Below, one piece after another: positions 45,805 to 55,356 of a DNA stretch of 64,000 nt. The stretch comes from Alteromonas lipotrueiana (GTDB lineage: Bacteria; Pseudomonadota; Gammaproteobacteria; Enterobacterales; Alteromonadaceae): positions 248,001-312,000 of the forward strand of contig NZ_JAESDK010000001.1 in assembly GCF_019249245.1 (NCBI RefSeq), written 5' to 3'. The notes under the pieces are model-generated. The model ran no database searches. It was given only the letters and a program-made list of their open reading frames with translations, and was not told the origin of the DNA. Position numbers and translations under genes: made by a program. Each line of letters starts with the position of its first letter. The first letter of the stretch is position 1.

Positions 45805-46638
45805 ATGCGTATAACAAGTAAGGTGCTTATTTTAGCAATAGGGCTATTTAGCGCCTCTGCTCTGGCCAGTGCTTTGGACGAAGAACTACGCACACGTTAC
45901 TCTGCAACCGAGCTGCTTGAGTTTAACGCAGGCGAAGTGTCGGCAGTAGCGTTGCAGCAACCTGCTCAGGTAACCTTACCTCGTGGCATGGTGGTGATTA
46001 TCGTTGACCCTCTGGCTCAGGGGCTGACGCTGCCTGTGGCACACCGGCTTGCAAAACGTCTGAGCCGCTGGGGGTGGCATGCAATCCTGCTCCCCATGGA
46101 CTACGCTTCGCCCCCGCCTGAGCAAGCCGCGCCGTTGCCTGAAGTGGTATCACGATATACAGACAATACCCAATCGCCTTTAAGTCATTCTGAGATCAGT
46201 ACGCAGATGATGTTGCGGGTAGGGGGAGTGTTTAACGCGTTGTCTGACCGCCAAGGCTATCGGATTATTATTGCCCAGGGTATGAATGCGGCCGTCTTAC
46301 TTAATCTTGATGCACAAAAAAAATTACCGGCAGTAGACTCACTGGTCACCATTGCTCCTTTTTGGCCAGACCAGACAATTAATCAAAATATCGCGAACCT
46401 TGTTAAAGACTCTCAAACCCCACTGCTAGATATCAGCAGCGATTTATCCAATCGCTGGTCAGCACAAACCGCCCGTCAGCGAGCGCAGGCTGCAAAAATA
46501 AACCTGAAGTTGCATTACCGGCAACAGCCGCTCGTGGGTACTTTTGCGCACATTTTTAGCGACCCGGATTTTGCTTCGCCGTACGTAAGTCAGGTCAGTA
46601 AAACTATCTATAGTTGGGTTGATTATTTAGGCTGGTAA
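45805..46638 (+). CDS. DUF3530-family secreted protein
   Basis: A 277-residue protein with a signal peptide (to about ALASA). The remainder has an alpha/beta-hydrolase-like pattern: GMVVIIVDPLAQGL, then a segment on reading IIIAQGMNAAVLLN where the family's nucleophile elbow would be, but no clear GxSxG. It matches the layout of DUF3530 proteins. Function unknown. Confidence 0.75.
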   Translation: MRITSKVLILAIGLFSASALASALDEELRTRYSATELLEFNAGEVSAVALQQPAQVTLPRGMVVIIVDPLAQGLTLPVAHRLAKRLSRWGWHAILLPMDYASPPPEQAAPLPEVVSRYTDNTQSPLSHSEISTQMMLRVGGVFNALSDRQGYRIIIAQGMNAAVLLNLDAQKKLPAVDSLVTIAPFWPDQTINQNIANLVKDSQTPLLDISSDLSNRWSAQTARQRAQAAKINLKLHYRQQPLVGTFAHIFSDPDFASPYVSQVSKTIYSWVDYLGW

Positions 46639-46780
46639 ATTATTCATCTATAACTTTAGTATATAAGTTAACCACTTTTGTTTTATTTATATACTTAGAG
46701 TTTAATGCAGCAAAGTACCCATTTGTTAAATAACCCTCTATACTTAGCGCAATAATTCCCAACTGACTGGCAGACAATTA

Positions 46781-47104
46781 GTGAAAGTCGATATTTTTAT
46801 CAACGAAAAAGCTAAACAACTTTGCTTCTATCTGCGTGGCTTTTGGAACAGTCAAATCGCTTATAGTGAGCTTGAGCTATTTTTTTGGGATATTCTGGAA
46901 GAATGGAGTCAGGTAGAGTACGATTTGGCACAACCCTACTCCAGTCAGGAACGCACTTTCTGGCACCTGCTGCATCAAATGCATTTTTGGGATGTCGACA
47001 AACTTATGCACGATGAACAGCTTATTGATGAACTGCAATCGTGTGCCAGCTTTTTAGAAGGTCACGGTGTTTATCCGGAAGATTGTGTAGGTATTCGTCC
47101 TTAA
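46781..47104 (+). CDS. Conserved small hypothetical protein
   Basis: A 107-residue soluble protein starting at GTG 46781 (KVDIFINEKAKQLCFYLRGF), rich in Trp and acidic residues (FFWDILEEW, HFWDVDKLMHDEQ). No domain recognised; regular secondary-structure pattern and 45-base spacing to the next gene suggest it is real. The start has no strong ribosome site. Confidence 0.65.
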   Translation: MKVDIFINEKAKQLCFYLRGFWNSQIAYSELELFFWDILEEWSQVEYDLAQPYSSQERTFWHLLHQMHFWDVDKLMHDEQLIDELQSCASFLEGHGVYPEDCVGIRP

Positions 47105-47148
47105 ACCGGTTATTTTGTCCTGTCACTTTTCACTGTAAGCCCGTTTCT

Positions 47149-48495
47149 ATGTCGTTCCCGCAATTTATTCATGCTTATCGCGATCGCCGATTATTAAGCA
47201 TATTCCTTTTTGGTATCTCCAGTGGTTTCCCTTTTGTCATGATTGGTTCGGTTATGGCGGCGTGGTTGTCTGATGCTGGTATTCAGCGTGCCAGTATTGG
47301 CTTGTTTGGTATTGTATTCAGTGTTTATGCGGTTAACTTTTTATGGTCACCACTGCTTGACCGAATACGCATTCCTTTTTTAGGTCAGCGGCGCGGCTGG
47401 ATTGTTACTATGCAATTGGCGATTGCCGGGTGTTGCTTTGGTTTGTCTACGCTAAATATCCAGGGTTCTATTTATACCGTGGCCTTGTTAAGTCTGATTA
47501 TAGCCATACTGTCAGCGACTCAGGACATCGCTATTGATGCCTATCGTATTGATATTATTGCCGATAACGAAAAAGATAAATTATCTGCGGGTTCCTCACT
47601 GGCTACCGCAGGATGGTGGACCGGTTACGGCGGTTTAGGGGCTGTTCCTTTTGTGGTGGCCGATTTACCCGGCTGGAACTGGCCTGATATTTATCTGTTG
47701 TTGGCAGCCATTATGCTGATCATCGCTGTGTTTACCTTACTGGCTAAAGAACCCCAGGTTGATCGAAGCACTATGTTGCATGAGGCAGAGAGTCGTTATG
47801 CTCATGCGATGCAAGGCAGCCATAGTAAGGTACGCTCAATAATGGCATGGCTGGGCGTTACCCTTGTTGAACCTTTTAAAGAGTTTTTTAGCCGAAATGG
47901 TCTTCGGCTGGCGATTTCTATTCTGGCGTTTGTTTTTTTGTTTAAAATCGGCGAGGCTTTTTTAGGTCGCATGAGCATCGTGTTTTACAAAGAGGTAGGG
48001 TTTACCAATACCGATATTGGCTATTATTCTAAGTTGCTAAACTGGTGGGTCACCATCGTGTTTTCGCTGCTGGGCGGCATTATGAACATTCGCTATGGCA
48101 TTTACCGGGGTTTGTTTATTGCCGGTATTGCCATGGCAAGCAGTAACCTTATGTTCGCCTGGATTGCCGAAGTTGGCCCGGATAAAACGCTCTTTGCCGC
48201 AGCAATTGTGGTAGACGGTTTTACTTCAGCCTGGGGCACAGTTGCTATGGTGGCGTTCATCAGTCTGATGTGTAATCGCACTTTCTCGGCGTCTCAGTAT
48301 GCCCTTATGGCGTCATTGAGTGTTGCGGGTAAAAACACACTGGCGTCTAGCGGAGGCTGGGTGGTGGATATCCTGAACGGAAACTGGAGTCTGTTTTTTG
48401 TGCTGACCGCGGTGATGGTGATTCCCGGTTTACTATTATTGCGCACATTACGCACCGATATTGCACAGGCAGAAAGTACTTCACGCACAATGTAA
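47149..48495 (+). CDS. ampG: AmpG-like MFS permease
   Basis: A 448-residue major-facilitator protein with about 12 helices and the AmpG-type N-terminus (LSIFLFGISSGFPFVMIGS; helix 2 AWLSDAGIQRASIGLFGI). ATQDIAIDAYRID in helix 4-5 is the family signature. AmpG imports anhydro-muropeptides for cell-wall recycling. The start MSFPQF at 47149 aligns with family starts; an upstream frame to 47041 overlaps the small protein and is rejected. Exact substrate not proven. Confidence 0.85.
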   Translation: MSFPQFIHAYRDRRLLSIFLFGISSGFPFVMIGSVMAAWLSDAGIQRASIGLFGIVFSVYAVNFLWSPLLDRIRIPFLGQRRGWIVTMQLAIAGCCFGLSTLNIQGSIYTVALLSLIIAILSATQDIAIDAYRIDIIADNEKDKLSAGSSLATAGWWTGYGGLGAVPFVVADLPGWNWPDIYLLLAAIMLIIAVFTLLAKEPQVDRSTMLHEAESRYAHAMQGSHSKVRSIMAWLGVTLVEPFKEFFSRNGLRLAISILAFVFLFKIGEAFLGRMSIVFYKEVGFTNTDIGYYSKLLNWWVTIVFSLLGGIMNIRYGIYRGLFIAGIAMASSNLMFAWIAEVGPDKTLFAAAIVVDGFTSAWGTVAMVAFISLMCNRTFSASQYALMASLSVAGKNTLASSGGWVVDILNGNWSLFFVLTAVMVIPGLLLLRTLRTDIAQAESTSRTM

Positions 48496-48553
48496 CTGGA
48501 AAAGCTGGTAATCCCCACTATCTTTGGTTTAAAGCATTTTTTTATGGACAGTA

Positions 48554-50737
48554 ATGATCACTACCAGTCGTGTTAATCAAACAATAACCAGAACTTATTG
48601 GTACGGCGCTTCTCTTGTTATTGCTTTAATAGGTATTGTTTTTATTATTTACCAATACCAGCTTTCTAATCAGCAATCTATTTCTTCAGTGCTTTCTGTG
48701 GCCCGTCAACAGCCGCTTTTGGTTCAGCGTATCGGTTTATTAGAGAACCTTCTGCAAGATACGCAAGATGCTAATGAACAAACTCGTTTACAAAGAGAGT
48801 TACGGCAAAAGGTCGATGTACTGACAGACAACCACCAACAACTTATCGCCGACCCCGCAGGTTTACTGAAACACATTGATGCGTTAACTCATGAGTCTCA
48901 CTTTTTCGGTGGCCCACAGTCATTAGATGGTCAATTGCAACTTTTTGCCGAGCGGGGTCGTCGTATTGCCGAGCAAAGCGACGGCAATCTGTCCTTCCAA
49001 CCAATATCCTATGCAGCGCTGTCTGAGCTAACCCGCCGCGTCGAAAAGACCGTCAATCTACTTACTACTGAGCAATATATCGCGCTTACAAAGCAACAGC
49101 GAACGACTCAATTGCTATTTATTTTGTTGGCTTTAGGACTTTTAGGCGGTTTACTATGGCTGTTTTATCCTTTGCGAAAATTGTTACTAGAGCAGCACAA
49201 TAACGTATTGGAAGCCAACTATCATGCGGCCCAACAGCAGCAGTTAGCACGCGAAGCGTCGATAGCTAAACACGAATTTTTGATGCGAATGAGTCATGAA
49301 TTCAGAACACCTATAGCCTCTATGCTGGGGGCAATCGAACTGCTGCCAAATATGCCCGAAAAGCAAGTCGACCTTATTGCAAATGCGAACGAAGCCGCCC
49401 ACCAGTTGCTTAGCCTTACCAATAATTTAATTGATACATTGGGCAGTACTGAACTTAAAGAAGAATTACCTGACCAGCCGTTCGATTTAATAAGACTCAT
49501 TGATGAGTGTGTCAGCATGTATTCCTATCAGTGTAAGAAAAAAAATCTGGAGCTGCATTGTGAAGAAGGGGACCTATTACCTCAGTATGTACAAGGCGCA
49601 CCCCAGGCGCTTGCTAAAAGCATCAAAAATCTGCTTGATAACGCGGTGAAATTTACCGACAGTGGTTCGGTAACGGTCGCTATGACTATGACCAGCATCA
49701 ATCAGAGTAACGGGGTGTTAGGTATCACCATCTGCGACACCGGCGCCGGAATCAGCAAAAACGAAAAAGAGGCGATATTCCAGCCATTTTATCGAGGCAA
49801 GCTGGCGCATCATAACAACTCACCCGGTGCCGGGGTGGGCCTGGGCGTGGCCAGACAACACCTGCAAGCCAACAATGGTGACTTAACACTTTTATCTACT
49901 AGCGTATCAGGCTCCTGCTTTGAGTTGAAACTGCCCCTGCAAATTGTCACAGACCGGTATCAGGTAACGCCTACGCCTCACCAGGCCAAATTTGCAGTGA
50001 TTGATGATATTGCTATTTCTCGTCAGCATTTGACTAATCTCATTGAATCACAGGGGTTCAATGTCGATAGTTTTGTAGATGGTAATGCGCTGCTAGAGCA
50101 ACAGGTGGATATTACTCAGTATAAAGCGCTGATTGTTGATTACTTTATGCCGGCTCTGTCGGGTATAGAATTATCATCACTGTTACGCGACACGTTTGAC
50201 GACAAATTACCCCCTATTATCTTTGTTTCAGCCACTCCTGACATCGCCAACTTAGTGCATGGCTTCGACCTACCCATCTGGCAGACATTTGTGAAACCTG
50301 TAGACCGAAACCGGTTTGTAGATACACTGCACCACCTGGCAAATGATGGAATTCTAAGTGGGGTTGAGCAGCGCAAGGCCAATATTCTGGTGGTTGAAGA
50401 CGAGCCGATTAATCAAGAAATCATGAAGGATATGGTCGAAAATCTGGGCTATAAATGTTGGTTAGCATCAACTGCCCAGGTTGCTTTGGAGGCCACACTG
50501 AAAAAGCGATTCGATGTCATATTAATGGATATTAACCTACCGGATAAAAGCGGTTTAGAGCTGGCAGAACAAATACTGACATCAGGTACCACTACGCCAA
50601 TGGTAGCGGTTACCGCTAATGCTTACGAAACCGATCGGGAAGCATCACGCATGGCGGGTATTCGCTATCATCTGGTAAAGCCGGTGGCTTATCAAGAATT
50701 ACGTCACACCCTAAAACAGGCGTTATTGATACGTTGA
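48554..50737 (+). CDS. Hybrid histidine kinase with two receiver domains
   Basis: A 727-residue sensor. Two helices (about 17-37 and 183-203) enclose a periplasmic domain of about 145 residues. HisKA has the phospho-His in MRMSHEFRTPIASM; the ATPase has NLLDNAVKF, DTGAGIS and GAGVGLGV. Receiver 1 (about 475-590) has LIVDYFMP, and receiver 2 (about 613-727) has ILMDINLP as phospho-Asp sites. No Hpt domain, so a separate phosphotransfer protein is expected. Stimulus unknown. It is convergent with the cyclase gene. Confidence 0.93.
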   Translation: MITTSRVNQTITRTYWYGASLVIALIGIVFIIYQYQLSNQQSISSVLSVARQQPLLVQRIGLLENLLQDTQDANEQTRLQRELRQKVDVLTDNHQQLIADPAGLLKHIDALTHESHFFGGPQSLDGQLQLFAERGRRIAEQSDGNLSFQPISYAALSELTRRVEKTVNLLTTEQYIALTKQQRTTQLLFILLALGLLGGLLWLFYPLRKLLLEQHNNVLEANYHAAQQQQLAREASIAKHEFLMRMSHEFRTPIASMLGAIELLPNMPEKQVDLIANANEAAHQLLSLTNNLIDTLGSTELKEELPDQPFDLIRLIDECVSMYSYQCKKKNLELHCEEGDLLPQYVQGAPQALAKSIKNLLDNAVKFTDSGSVTVAMTMTSINQSNGVLGITICDTGAGISKNEKEAIFQPFYRGKLAHHNNSPGAGVGLGVARQHLQANNGDLTLLSTSVSGSCFELKLPLQIVTDRYQVTPTPHQAKFAVIDDIAISRQHLTNLIESQGFNVDSFVDGNALLEQQVDITQYKALIVDYFMPALSGIELSSLLRDTFDDKLPPIIFVSATPDIANLVHGFDLPIWQTFVKPVDRNRFVDTLHHLANDGILSGVEQRKANILVVEDEPINQEIMKDMVENLGYKCWLASTAQVALEATLKKRFDVILMDINLPDKSGLELAEQILTSGTTTPMVAVTANAYETDREASRMAGIRYHLVKPVAYQELRHTLKQALLIR

Positions 50738-50765
50738 TTGGCTGCCGATATCAGATTACACCGCC

Positions 50766-51722
50766 TTACTGAGTATAAGTAATCGCCATATTTCGCCCGC
50801 TGGCTTTAGCATCATAAAGCGCCTGATCGGCCTGCTCAAGCCAGGCCATTGCCGTGGGGTTGTCGGAACAAAAAGGAGCCAGCCCTAAACTTACCGTAAA
50901 GGTGATCGTATGCTCGTCGTGCTGTACCTGGGTGCCCTGCACTGCCAGCCGAATACGTTCAGCAACCTGCATAGCTTGTTGTGCATTAGCATCGGGAAGT
51001 ACCAGCGAAAACTCTTCGCCGCCGTACCGACCAGCCAGGTCTGTTTCACGAATACACTGCTGAATCAGCTTTGCCAGGGTTTTAATTACTTTATCACCGG
51101 CCTGATGGCCATAGGTGTCATTAACCTTTTTAAAGTGGTCGATATCCAGCATAACTGCGGTAACGTTTGTTTCCCGTCTTTTAGACAACTTATAAATTGC
51201 GTCAAAACGTTCTTGCCAATAACGCCGGTTATATAAGCCTGTCAGGCCATCTACCCGGCTCATATGCTTCAACTCATCGTTTAGGCGTTCAACCCGAAGT
51301 TTCCCTAGTGCCTGGTCGGTGACATCGTACACCAGCATACAAATTCGGTTAACCTGGCCCTGGGCGTTGGTGCCCAACGGAAACAGGGTCACATTTTGAT
51401 ACATGGTGGCCGAATCTGAGGTAATAGGACGATTTGAGCCAAACCGAAACAAATAAGGGCGCTGTTCCCAGATAAGAAATACCGGGGTATGTAGGTTAAA
51501 TACCGGATCGGCTTTGGCCCGTAACCAATCTTCATTTATTTCACTAAAGTGCGAAAATAGCGACTGACCGCAAATTTGGGAAGGCCGGATATCAGAGTGG
51601 TTTTCCATAAACGGATTCCAGACTTCAACCTGAAATTGTTCGTTAAGTACAACAATTCCCACTTCCAGTGAACGTAACAATTCTTCTTGCCAGGATTTCG
51701 CGGATAAATTTGTATTGGTCAT
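50766..51722 (-). CDS. PAS-GGDEF diguanylate cyclase
   Basis: A 318-residue protein with an N-terminal PAS-like sensor (about 8-130) and a C-terminal GGDEF domain with the active site GRYGGEEFSLVLP. RETD lies five residues before GGEEF, forming the inhibitory I-site, so product feedback is expected. It makes c-di-GMP. It overlaps the REC-CheC gene end (start at 51722), so the two are coupled and probably act together. Confidence 0.93.
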   Translation of the reverse strand: MTNTNLSAKSWQEELLRSLEVGIVVLNEQFQVEVWNPFMENHSDIRPSQICGQSLFSHFSEINEDWLRAKADPVFNLHTPVFLIWEQRPYLFRFGSNRPITSDSATMYQNVTLFPLGTNAQGQVNRICMLVYDVTDQALGKLRVERLNDELKHMSRVDGLTGLYNRRYWQERFDAIYKLSKRRETNVTAVMLDIDHFKKVNDTYGHQAGDKVIKTLAKLIQQCIRETDLAGRYGGEEFSLVLPDANAQQAMQVAERIRLAVQGTQVQHDEHTITFTVSLGLAPFCSDNPTAMAWLEQADQALYDAKASGRNMAITYTQ

Positions 51723-52738
51723 TATATCTGCTGCCCCATCGAAACCAGCCGGGTGTAGATTTTTTCCATTGCATCATCAGGAAACAACAACAGCAAATCA
51801 AAACTGATATCACGACTTTTAATACCGTAGGCAATTTCAACCGCCATAACTTTGCTCCAGCGCGAGATGTTATCGCTTAGCAGGGTATCTAAACCACGGT
51901 GACGACCTAGCAGCTCGGGCAAAGAATGGCTAAACTGAACATCCAGCTGATCAGATAATGCGTTAAGGCACGCGCCTGTCAAAATATTTGATACATCCAT
52001 AAGCGCTTCTAACTGAAGCTGAGGTTCGTCTGGTTTGCCGCGATACTGAAGCAATTCAATAATATTATGGGTATTGGTGTCATTAAAAATCACCAGTGCT
52101 TCGCCTTTAATACCTGCGCTGACGAACCCTTTAGAAACAGCAGAAACCCGCTCGTTGTGATGAATTTCAGCAATGGCCATATGCAGCTCATTACTTTCGA
52201 TAAAGTTAACGTTAGGAATTGGCAGGTCGATAAATTCGCCCAACAGCCGCGCCAATTTTTCACCCGCACGCCCCATGGCCACGTTAACCAGTTCGCGGTA
52301 AGCATCAAGTTTGTCTTCTGCAGAGCTACCCTGGGCGCAACCCAATCGGTTGGTAGCGGGCGCCTGCTGACCGTTGTAGATGCCATAGCTTGCTAATAAT
52401 TCGGTAAGCCTTTGATTGTCTATGGGCTTTCGAATAAAGTCCAGGGCCCCTAACGCCATCATGCGTTGCCGGGCTTCTGGTTGTACGTCGCCTGAAACCA
52501 CAATAACCAGACAGGGAAGATCATTGCGCCGAATGATCTCCATCGTTTCATACCCATCCATTATCGGCATGGTCAAATCCAGAAAGACCACGTCAGCGTC
52601 GCCCTTGCGAATAGCTGAAATCGCTTCTTCGCCATTGTTGGCAAAGCTTAGTGAAATATCCCAGCCCGCAGGCAGTGCTCTGGCCATTTGCTTGCGCGCA
52701 AACCCCGAGTCATCACAAATTAACACTGCTGTGGACAT
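51722..52738 (-). CDS. Response regulator with CheC/CheX-like phosphatase domain
   Basis: A 338-residue protein. Residues 1-120 form a receiver with phospho-Asp in VVFLDLTMPIMDG. The C-terminal half is a CheC-type domain with two family helices, AYRELVNVAMGRAGEKLARL and MDVSNILTGACLNALSD, each with the acidic/Asn catalytic pattern. Such proteins dephosphorylate receivers. It is 9 bases downstream of thyA and coupled to a diguanylate cyclase, suggesting a signalling pair. Confidence 0.9.
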   Translation of the reverse strand: MSTAVLICDDSGFARKQMARALPAGWDISLSFANNGEEAISAIRKGDADVVFLDLTMPIMDGYETMEIIRRNDLPCLVIVVSGDVQPEARQRMMALGALDFIRKPIDNQRLTELLASYGIYNGQQAPATNRLGCAQGSSAEDKLDAYRELVNVAMGRAGEKLARLLGEFIDLPIPNVNFIESNELHMAIAEIHHNERVSAVSKGFVSAGIKGEALVIFNDTNTHNIIELLQYRGKPDEPQLQLEALMDVSNILTGACLNALSDQLDVQFSHSLPELLGRHRGLDTLLSDNISRWSKVMAVEIAYGIKSRDISFDLLLLFPDDAMEKIYTRLVSMGQQI

Positions 52739-52747
52739 AGACTGTTC

Positions 52748-53581
52748 CTAAACTGCGACCGGGGCTTTTATATGCGGATGAGCCTGGTAGTTGTGCAAAG
52801 TGAAATCTTCAAAGTTAAAGGCGAATAAGTCGTTAACCTGAGGGTTTATTTGCATTTCAGGGGCTGGCATCGGATCTCTGGATAACTGAAGATCAGCCTG
52901 TTCTAAATGGTTGGTATACAAATGCGCATCGCCCAGCGTATGAATAAAGTCGCCCGGCTTTAAATTACACACCTGTGCCACCATCAGGGTCAGCAGTGCA
53001 TAACTGGCAATATTGAAAGGAACCCCTAAAAACACATCGGCGCTGCGCTGATACAACTGACACGAAAGGCGACCGTCAAGGACATAAAACTGAAACATAG
53101 TATGGCAGGGCGGTAATGCCTGCCTGCCCTGCTCAGCATTTTGAGTTGGAGATAGGCTGGCATCTGGCAACACCGCAGGATTCCAGGCACTGACAATCAG
53201 GCGTCTTGAATCAGGGTTAGATTTGATTTGCTCAACGACCTGACTTATCTGATCAATAGTATCGCCATTTGGGGTGGGCCAGCTGCGCCACTGAGCGCCA
53301 TACACCGGGCCTAATTCGCCGGCTTCAGTTGCCCATTCGTTCCAGATAGACACACCATGCTCTTGCAAATAAGCGATATTTGTATCGCCTTTTAAAAACC
53401 AGAGTAACTCATGAATAATTGACTTCAGATGGCATTTTTTGGTGGTGACCAACGGAAAACCTTCTGCCAGGTTAAACCGCATTTGATAACCAAATACGCT
53501 TATTGTTCCGGTTCCGGTACGATCTTCTTTTTTGACCCCATGCTCGCGTACATGCTGCATCAGCTGTAAATATTCTTTCAT
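52748..53581 (-). CDS. thyA: Thymidylate synthase
   Basis: A 277-residue enzyme making dTMP from dUMP with methylene-tetrahydrofolate. Catalytic Cys is in [32 protein letters not shown] and [14 protein letters not shown] are the folate and dUMP motifs. It is about 13 residues longer than E. coli ThyA owing to an insertion before the catalytic Cys ([14 protein letters not shown]). Starts 3 bases after lgt. Confidence 0.97.
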   Translation of the reverse strand: MKEYLQLMQHVREHGVKKEDRTGTGTISVFGYQMRFNLAEGFPLVTTKKCHLKSIIHELLWFLKGDTNIAYLQEHGVSIWNEWATEAGELGPVYGAQWRSWPTPNGDTIDQISQVVEQIKSNPDSRRLIVSAWNPAVLPDASLSPTQNAEQGRQALPPCHTMFQFYVLDGRLSCQLYQRSADVFLGVPFNIASYALLTLMVAQVCNLKPGDFIHTLGDAHLYTNHLEQADLQLSRDPMPAPEMQINPQVNDLFAFNFEDFTLHNYQAHPHIKAPVAV

Positions 53582-53584
53582 AAG

Positions 53585-54403
53585 TTACGACTTCTTACCG
53601 GCTTTTACCGCCGTTTTTGATTCTTTTTGATAAGCTCGAACAATAAACCAAATACCCAGTACTATCATAGGCAGAGACAATAGCTGCCCCTGGGTTAGCC
53701 CAAAGCTGTATACCCCCAAATGGGCGTCTGGTTCGCGGAAAAATTCTACTATGAAACGAAATACACCGTATCCTAATAAAAATAAACCGCTGACTGCGCC
53801 TACCGGACGGGGCTTGGCCGAATATAACCAGAGTATGACAAATAACAGCACACCTTCAAGTGCAAATTCATACAGCTGTGACGGGTGACGAGGAACGTTA
53901 CCGGCATTGGGAAACACAATAGCCCAGGGCACGTCTGTAGGACGGCCCCACAATTCAGCATTCAAAAAATTACCAATACGGCCTGCGCCTAATCCTATGG
54001 GTACCAATGGCGCAACAAAATCACCTACCTGCAAAAAGGTCGCATTCATCTTTTTGGCACGCCAGTACATGGCAGTAAGTACCCCCAGCAGGCCGCCATG
54101 AAACGACATGCCTCCTGTCCATATTTTGAAAAGGTAGAGAGGGTCGGCCACAAATAAATCAAATTGGTAAAACAACACATACCCAACACGACCACCTATA
54201 ATCACGCCCACAAAACTCCAGAACAATAAATCGCCGAGCTGTTCTTTGCTCCATGAGGTCTGTTCCAACCGTTTATGGGCCAGTAAATAGGCCGCCACAA
54301 ATCCAACCAAATACATAAGCCCATACCAGCGAACTTTTAGCGGACCTAAGCTCACTATGATCGGGTCTATATTCGGAAACACCAAAAAACTACTTTCCAC
54401 CAT
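53585..54403 (-). CDS. lgt: Prolipoprotein diacylglyceryl transferase
   Basis: A 272-residue inner-membrane enzyme with about seven helices. It shows the N-terminal [12 protein letters not shown], the family signature [20 protein letters not shown], and [10 protein letters not shown]. It attaches diacylglycerol to prelipoprotein cysteines. Sits directly upstream of thyA, as in E. coli. Confidence 0.97.
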   Translation of the reverse strand: MVESSFLVFPNIDPIIVSLGPLKVRWYGLMYLVGFVAAYLLAHKRLEQTSWSKEQLGDLLFWSFVGVIIGGRVGYVLFYQFDLFVADPLYLFKIWTGGMSFHGGLLGVLTAMYWRAKKMNATFLQVGDFVAPLVPIGLGAGRIGNFLNAELWGRPTDVPWAIVFPNAGNVPRHPSQLYEFALEGVLLFVILWLYSAKPRPVGAVSGLFLLGYGVFRFIVEFFREPDAHLGVYSFGLTQGQLLSLPMIVLGIWFIVRAYQKESKTAVKAGKKS

Positions 54404-54407
54404 GGGT

Positions 54408-55214
54408 TTACTCTATTCCTACAATCATTCGTATACTAACCAGTACCAACAGGACCGCCAGCATCTTTTTTAAAATTCGTGTATCTATTTTTTGGCCTAG
54501 CCGTGCACCAATACCCGCAGTAATCATCGACGAGGCAACAATACCAGCCGTAGCCGGCAAATACACATAGCCTAGCGAACCGGCTGGCATTTCAGGTTTG
54601 TCCAGACCGGCGACCACAAAGCTCACGGTACCAAACAGGGCGATGATGAGTCCGCTTAGTGCAGCACATCCAATAGCTTTGCGAACATTTACCTGAAACC
54701 AGACTAATGCTGGCACCAACAACGCCCCACCGCCAATACCCATTAATGAGCTAACAAAGCCGGTCACCGCGCCTACTGCGCCCAGTGTCGGTTTACCGGC
54801 AGTATAGGATGACATACTGCTGCGTCCCAGCACCATTTGCAAGGCAATCAGCATCACCAGAACCGCGAACACATTTTTTAAAGTATGGCCGGAAATACTG
54901 CTGGCAACCTGGGCTCCTAAAACCGCCCCGACCGCAATACCTAACCCGCACCATATCACCAGATAACGACTTAAGTTTCCTAGCCGGTAATGAGCAAACG
55001 CTGAAGAGCTTCCTGTAAAAATAATGGTCGAAAGCGAGGTGGCGATTGCCATTGGCATAACCAGGTTGGTGTCGAGTTTTAACGAATGGACCAGCAAATA
55101 AGATAATGCCGGCACAATGATTAACCCACCCCCAATTCCCAGCAGCCCGGCCAGCAAGCCTACAATCACGCCAATACCAATGCAGCTGAGGATAATCAGG
55201 TAAACCGGTTCCAT
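54408..55214 (-). CDS. TauE/SafE-family sulfite/anion exporter
   Basis: A 268-residue membrane protein with about eight helices in two repeats ([35 protein letters not shown]). TauE/SafE proteins move sulfonates or sulfite, or act as uncharacterised transporters. GGGAG precedes the start. It is inserted between ptsP and lgt, which are adjacent in E. coli. Confidence 0.88.
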   Translation of the reverse strand: MEPVYLIILSCIGIGVIVGLLAGLLGIGGGLIIVPALSYLLVHSLKLDTNLVMPMAIATSLSTIIFTGSSSAFAHYRLGNLSRYLVIWCGLGIAVGAVLGAQVASSISGHTLKNVFAVLVMLIALQMVLGRSSMSSYTAGKPTLGAVGAVTGFVSSLMGIGGGALLVPALVWFQVNVRKAIGCAALSGLIIALFGTVSFVVAGLDKPEMPAGSLGYVYLPATAGIVASSMITAGIGARLGQKIDTRILKKMLAVLLVLVSIRMIVGIE

Positions 55215-55356
55215 ATTTTACTCCCAAAAATATGATGAAGACTGTTTTAACGCCGCAGATTTGGCGGCAGCCAGACTAACACACAAAAGTGAATTTAGCG
55301 GTCAGGAACGTGAAATTAGCGTGCGGAAAACAGAAGAGATTAGCACCGGCCAAAAC

